Assembly: GCA_964580575.1 (NCBI GenBank)
Contig: CAZOLJ010000016.1
Coordinates: 1-64,000, forward strand
Source: CAVPDE01 sp964580575
GTDB taxonomy: Bacteria > Desulfobacterota > DSM-4660 > Desulfatiglandales > HGW-15
Direction of reading: 5' to 3'
Length of the DNA: 64,000 nucleotides
The notes under the pieces are model-generated. The model was not told where the DNA came from, searched no databases, and saw only the letters and a program-made list of their open reading frames with translations. The translations under genes and the position numbers were made by a program. Positions 60,706-64,000 of this stretch are shown piece after piece; position 1 is the stretch's first letter, and the number at the start of each line of letters is the position of its first letter.

Positions 60706-61938
60706 CTACAGGTGTTTGGCGTATTCCAGCAGCGCCTTGTTCGTTCGCAGATTAAAGGCGGGTTGAAAGAGCTCCTTGCCGGATCTCTGGAAGGGGATGT
60801 AGACGAGAACGAGGCTTTTCGCCTTGATCTCGACCGTATCAAGGACCTGCAGCATCTTGGGCGGCTTGATAAAGCTGGCCAAGTTGATTTTCAGGCTTTC
60901 CACGGCATCCTGAAAAGGCATGGTCACCGGAAGCACCTCTCCCTGGGGAAGTTGAGTCGCATACTCCTTCGGGGGTTGAGAGAGAGTCAGGTTGCGGGAA
61001 AAGAAAAGGAAATCCTGAGGTCTGATTTTGAAGGCAGGGGTCCAGAAGCGGAAGGGCTTCTCCTCCCAGCCTTCCTGAACGACTTTGGCCATGTTGGCTG
61101 TTTTCACGAGATCCGCGTAGGAGCTGAGCCTGATCCCCGAAACATCCGCCCGGATGCGGTAGAAAGGGAAGTAAATGGAATCCCGTGTCTCCGAAGGAAA
61201 CACGCCGAATTCCAGCTTGGCAAAACCTTTTCCTTTGTTCATCCAGAGAGAATTGCAGTTCTTGCACGAAAGGGCCAGGGCGTTTTTTTCTCCCTCCAGG
61301 TCCCATCCGCAGTTGGGGCAAAGGGAGGGAATGAACTCGATCCGCCAGTCCGGTTTGCCTCCCTCCATCGTCAAAATGTCAAAGCCTTCGGGCAGAGCGG
61401 ATGAAACCGGCCGGTTGAGGACCGCATCGAATACTTTGTCGGTTACGTAAAAGGGAGAGTAAATCTGACTCAGGGTGTCGCCGATAACGGCTTTGGCGAA
61501 CATGGGCTCCTGTGTGGACGAAGTGAACGTCTCTTCGGCAAGCCGCAAAAGATCTTTGGACGACACCTTTGGTTTCAGAAAAACTCCTTCATTTTCAGGC
61601 GAGACAAAGCGAAGCTTCAAGGTCTGGCTCCGAAGGCCCAGAGAAACAGGGAACAAAGGGGATGACACGGCTTGCCGGCTCACATCAACGATTCTGGGTT
61701 TTATGCCTCCCGGAAGGGAGACGAAAAAGCTTCCTTTGAAACGCCAGTAGGGGAGAAAAACCAAAGACTTTCCGGCAAGCGCCTCATGGGGGAGCATATA
61801 CCGGAAATAGTCCTGAGTCACCAGGTAGGACTTCACCCTACAAAAGGGGCAGGTGAAGAGTCGCTCCGTCTCCTCCAGGGTAGCCGGAGCGCCGCACTGA
61901 GGACATTGGTGTTCAATAAGCAAGCGCGAAACATTCAT
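60706..61938 (-). CDS. Zinc-ribbon protein, partner of the SPFH protein
   Basis: A 410-residue protein from ATG 61938 (MNVSRLLIEHQCPQCGAPAT). The N-terminal 40 residues form a TFIIB-type zinc ribbon (CPQCG, then CPFCR 20 residues on). A second one lies near 220-245 (CPNCGWDLEG, CKNCN). The long middle and end contain beta-rich repeats such as LVFLPYWRFKGSFFVSLPGG and SIYFPFYRIRADVSGIRLSS, perhaps two related modules. There is no membrane segment. A loose parallel is the zinc-ribbon protein YdjG that accompanies the SPFH protein YdjI in Bacillus, but I cannot claim orthology. It follows the SPFH gene by 149 bases. Confidence 0.75.
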   Translation of the reverse strand: MNVSRLLIEHQCPQCGAPATLEETERLFTCPFCRVKSYLVTQDYFRYMLPHEALAGKSLVFLPYWRFKGSFFVSLPGGIKPRIVDVSRQAVSSPLFPVSLGLRSQTLKLRFVSPENEGVFLKPKVSSKDLLRLAEETFTSSTQEPMFAKAVIGDTLSQIYSPFYVTDKVFDAVLNRPVSSALPEGFDILTMEGGKPDWRIEFIPSLCPNCGWDLEGEKNALALSCKNCNSLWMNKGKGFAKLEFGVFPSETRDSIYFPFYRIRADVSGIRLSSYADLVKTANMAKVVQEGWEEKPFRFWTPAFKIRPQDFLFFSRNLTLSQPPKEYATQLPQGEVLPVTMPFQDAVESLKINLASFIKPPKMLQVLDTVEIKAKSLVLVYIPFQRSGKELFQPAFNLRTNKALLEYAKHL

Positions 61939-62087
61939 CGTTAAAGATATCTCGTGTGGTGCCTTTCTCTGTCCGTTGGAACAAGTGGCACACGGTGCAC
62001 GGTGCAAGGTTCAAGGGAGAGCGTGCGTTTTAAGAGGGCCCCCCATCCGTGGTTCCGTGTACCTTGAACCGTGCACCTTGTCCCTTC

Positions 62088-63212
62088 TTATACCAGCTTC
62101 TCTCCGCACTGGTTGCAGAAGATCGATTCCGCCAGATTCTGGTACTTGCACGTGGAGCAGACCTTAGGTCCCACCTTCTCTTCCACCGCATGCCCGCAGC
62201 GGGAGCAGAACTTGGCTGTGGGGGGCAGATTTTTGCCGCACTTTTCGCACTGCTCGAAAATGAGCTGCTGGTGCCCGCACTGCGGACAAAATCTCGACTC
62301 CACCGGGATCGAATGCTGGCACTCTGCGCACGGGACGGTTTGGGCTGCCTGGCCTTGCTGCGCTCCGGACCCGCCGAAATACTGAGCAAACATGGCAGGC
62401 ATCATGACGCCCATGCCCATGCCCATGCCCGAGCCCGCTCCCTCCGCCTCCGAAGCCTTTTCCATGGCCATGGCCGCCTTCATCTGCAAGAGCTTGTTCA
62501 TGTCTTTGAAAACACCCATGCGCGAGCGATCATCAATGGCCTGCTGCACCTCGGGCGGGGGCGTAATGGCATTGGTGTAGAGGTGGGTCAGACCCAGCCC
62601 GAAATGACTGAAGTCCTCCTTGAGCCTTTGCACAAGCGCCTGAGAGAGCTGATCGTACTTGGAGGGAAGGTTCAGGATCGTGTCGATGGTTTCGCCCATG
62701 AAGTCATTGAATCTGGAGACGATGACCCGGTTGAGATACTCCTCGACCTCCTCGGTGGTGTAGACGCCCTGAGTGCCCACCAGACGGTTGATGAAGAGCA
62801 CGGGCTGCAGGACCTGAAGGTTGAAAACCCCGAAGGCGCGAAGCCGGATCAGGCCGAGTTCCGAGTCCTTGAAAGCAACAGGGTCCCTGGTTCCCCACTT
62901 GAGATTGGGGAACACCTTCATGTTGACCATGTAGACTTCAGCCCTGAGCGGACTCGTCATGCCCCATGGGATGCTGACAATCTTGGTCAGCACGGGGATG
63001 TTGGCGGTCTTCAATGTGTGCCGCCCGGGTCCAAAGGCCTCCATGGCTTTGCCTTTGTAGAAGAACACCCCGGTCTGGCTTTCTCTCACCGTGAGCTGCG
63101 CGCCGTACTTGATCTCCCCTGACCCTTTCTCCGGTATCCGATGAACGAGTTCTTTGCCTGTCTCGTCAAACCACTCGATAACCTCAAGAAAGATCACGTT
63201 GTCTTTGGCCAT
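62088..63212 (-). CDS. SPFH-domain protein with three C-terminal zinc ribbons
   Basis: A 374-residue protein from ATG 63212; the longer frame runs into repeat sequence. Residues about 20-235 are an SPFH/band 7 domain of the virion-core-like (YdjI) type: LTVRESQTGVFFYKGKAMEA, FGPGRHTLKTANIPVL, then RLKEDFSHFGLGLTHLYTNA. A Gly/Met-rich linker (GSGMGMGMGVMMPAMFAQYF) follows. The end holds three zinc ribbons, each a pair of CxxC knuckles: CAEC/CPQC, CEKC/CSRC and CSTC/CNQC. There is no membrane helix, so membrane association would be peripheral. It is the first gene of the operon and has a strong promoter. Confidence 0.9.
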   Translation of the reverse strand: MAKDNVIFLEVIEWFDETGKELVHRIPEKGSGEIKYGAQLTVRESQTGVFFYKGKAMEAFGPGRHTLKTANIPVLTKIVSIPWGMTSPLRAEVYMVNMKVFPNLKWGTRDPVAFKDSELGLIRLRAFGVFNLQVLQPVLFINRLVGTQGVYTTEEVEEYLNRVIVSRFNDFMGETIDTILNLPSKYDQLSQALVQRLKEDFSHFGLGLTHLYTNAITPPPEVQQAIDDRSRMGVFKDMNKLLQMKAAMAMEKASEAEGAGSGMGMGMGVMMPAMFAQYFGGSGAQQGQAAQTVPCAECQHSIPVESRFCPQCGHQQLIFEQCEKCGKNLPPTAKFCSRCGHAVEEKVGPKVCSTCKYQNLAESIFCNQCGEKLV

Positions 63213-63235
63213 CCTGTTTTCCCCCTTTGGATTAT

Positions 63236-63270
63236 GGCAACGCCGTAAATGGGCGTTTTTCAGCAACCTG
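63236..63270. repeat. 35 bp dispersed repeat in the SPFH operon leader
   Basis: GGCAACGCCGTAAATGGGCG then TTTTTCAGCAACCTG, differing from 44783-44817 at one position. AACGCC/GGCGTT can form a hairpin. It lies just upstream of the SPFH start. Confidence 0.85.
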
Positions 63271-63279
63271 CTTGGGCAC

Positions 63280-63309
63280 AAAAAAAAGGCCTTCCTGCGA
63301 TAGGCCCTT
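63280..63309 (-). terminator. Intrinsic terminator in the SPFH operon leader
   Basis: On the minus strand AAGGGCCT, an inner loop and AGGCC are followed by eight T (63280-63287). It lies immediately downstream of the predicted promoter and upstream of the SPFH gene, where it would stop most transcripts unless relieved. Confidence 0.7.
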
Positions 63310-63323
63310 CTAATTTCAAGCAA

Positions 63324-63353
63324 ATCATAGAACAAAAGGGGGGTCTAAGTCAA
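63324..63353 (-). promoter_or_regulatory. Sigma70-like promoter of the SPFH operon
   Basis: On the minus strand TTGACT (63348-63353) and TATGAT (63324-63329) with an 18-base spacer, the best promoter match of this region. Confidence 0.75.
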
Positions 63354-63399
63354 TGGAAAAACCCGGGGAGAATCTGCGAGGTGTTTCAGTGTTGATTTC

Positions 63400-63840
63400 T
63401 TGAGCCTTGTCGATTATCGTGACGGGATGGAGAAGTCAGGAGACACCGTGGATGTCATCCCCATGATCGGCAGGGAGAACCTCCGGTGGCTTGTCGCAGA
63501 GTTTTGCCGGGAAACAAGACTCAAGGATCTTCCGAAAGATATTCTTGAGCGGGCAAGCTCCGTGGATATCACACGCCGTGACTACAGCCGCGACCAGAAT
63601 GCCGTCACCGCCATTGCTCTGATCACCTTTGCTTACCAGCTCGGAGGAAAACGTCAGGAGCCGCGTTACGGATCCAATGATCTTCTGCTTCTGAAGGTTC
63701 TTGCCAGGAGAGAGAAACGTCGAAGAGCCGAGAATAAGCCGTACGATCAGCCAGGATTGGATCTGCCCCTTTTCGAAATCTTCTCAGGCGATGTGGGTGA
63801 AGCCATCCGGGCCACCAAATTCATCACCAATCCCCTCTGA
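63400..63840 (+). CDS. Hypothetical protein, 146 aa or shorter
   Basis: The frame opens with TTG at 63400; an ATG at 63427 (MEKSGDTVDVIPMIGREN) is the more conventional start, giving 137 residues. Neither has a strong ribosome site. The protein is soluble and helical, with LVAEFCRETRLKDLPKDILE, a basic stretch (LARREKRRRAENKPYD) and LFEIFSGDVGEAIRATKFIT. I do not recognise a family. It is divergent from the SPFH operon. Confidence 0.6.
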   Translation: MSLVDYRDGMEKSGDTVDVIPMIGRENLRWLVAEFCRETRLKDLPKDILERASSVDITRRDYSRDQNAVTAIALITFAYQLGGKRQEPRYGSNDLLLLKVLARREKRRRAENKPYDQPGLDLPLFEIFSGDVGEAIRATKFITNPL

Positions 63841-63849
63841 AAGAGATTT

Positions 63850-63878
63850 TTGACAAGACCCCGGGCCTTTGGTAAGTT
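63850..63878 (+). promoter_or_regulatory. Candidate promoter of the last, partial gene
   Basis: TTGACA (63850-63855) and TAAGTT (63873-63878) with a 17-base spacer, about 50 bases before an ATG at 63929. Confidence 0.55.
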
Positions 63879-63928
63879 GGCAGCACGGAGTTGCTCCAAC
63901 AACGCTAACTGGTCAAGGGAATTGCCCA

Positions 63929-64000
63929 ATGGCTCCATTCGAGTTCATCAGCCAAAGAAACCGCGAGAGATACTTCAAGATTGTTGGCCCTGTCGCCGAT
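63929..64000 (+). CDS. Start of an unidentified protein, cut by the window edge
   Basis: Twenty-four codons from ATG 63929 with AAGGGA upstream, reading MAPFEFISQRNRERYFKIVG and on to the window edge. A promoter-like sequence lies ahead. Too short to assign a family. Confidence 0.5.
   Translation, partial: MAPFEFISQRNRERYFKIVGPVAD

Noticed and set aside
1..64000. CRISPR arrays, tRNA or rRNA genes, prophage
   Set aside because: No regularly spaced direct repeats of 24-40 bases, no cloverleaf with conserved T-loop and no phage structural genes were seen. Small RNAs cannot be excluded by eye.

Overview
This 64 kb window is chromosomal DNA from an anaerobic Gram-negative bacterium, most likely a member of the Desulfobacterota (former Deltaproteobacteria). 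This is inferred from gene content: an FmdE-family protein next to a molybdopterin-binding protein, a NapH/NapG-like polyferredoxin coupled to a DUF362 protein, a Lon-like AAA_32 protease, a complete Gram-negative dcw cluster with a PASTA-tailed PBP, frequent TTG/GTG starts, and many short dispersed repeats. No RNA gene, CRISPR array, prophage or complete insertion sequence was found. One run of 100 N lies at 2382-2481.

Layout. 1-2.9 kb: the start of an amidohydrolase, then fmdE-like and MoeA-like genes, the assembly gap and a small hypothetical gene. 3.0-6.1 kb: an FmdB zinc ribbon, groEL-groES with a clear promoter, a 61-residue zinc ribbon protein and dodecin. 6.2-14.4 kb: polyferredoxin-DUF362 pair, cold shock protein, parvulin-type PPIase, FabK/NMO-type flavoenzyme, AsmA and a one-domain SCP2 protein. 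14.5-18.7 kb is a zone of decaying genes: a hydrolase with a frameshift and an amber codon, a deleted DUF5329 gene, the tail of a DUF4143 ATPase, a DinJ/YafQ relic, a relic of a radical SAM gene end, and a VapB/VapC locus collapsed by deletion. One intact metallo-beta-lactamase lipoprotein sits among them. 18.9-24.4 kb is a signalling block: an FHA-GAF histidine kinase, a large protein with a degenerate GGDEF-like end, and a soluble Hanks kinase.

24.9-44.0 kb is the dcw cluster on the minus strand. Transcription order is mraZ, rsmH, ftsL, ftsI, murE, murF, mraY, murD, ftsW, murG, murC, murB, ftsQ, ftsA, ftsZ, followed by a radical SAM gene overlapping ftsZ. Upstream of mraZ three AAAGTG-type boxes at 10 bp spacing overlap a sigma70-like promoter, which suggests MraZ autoregulation. 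FtsZ carries two copies of its C-terminal partner-binding peptide.

44.1-49.0 kb: a small membrane protein, a dispersed repeat, Hsp20, the Lon-like protease, a Cys-rich protein and a methyltransferase. 49.0-55.5 kb: an orphan BrnA-type antitoxin fused to a transposase fragment, then a complete RND efflux operon (adaptor, pump, outer membrane factor). 55.5-58.1 kb: small genes, two related relics and an intact VapBC pair. 58.4-63.2 kb: a four-gene operon of an SPFH protein with three zinc ribbons, a second zinc ribbon protein, an Hsp70-like ATPase and a small unknown protein. It is driven by a strong promoter that is followed at once by an intrinsic terminator. This module is the best candidate in the window for an under-described system.
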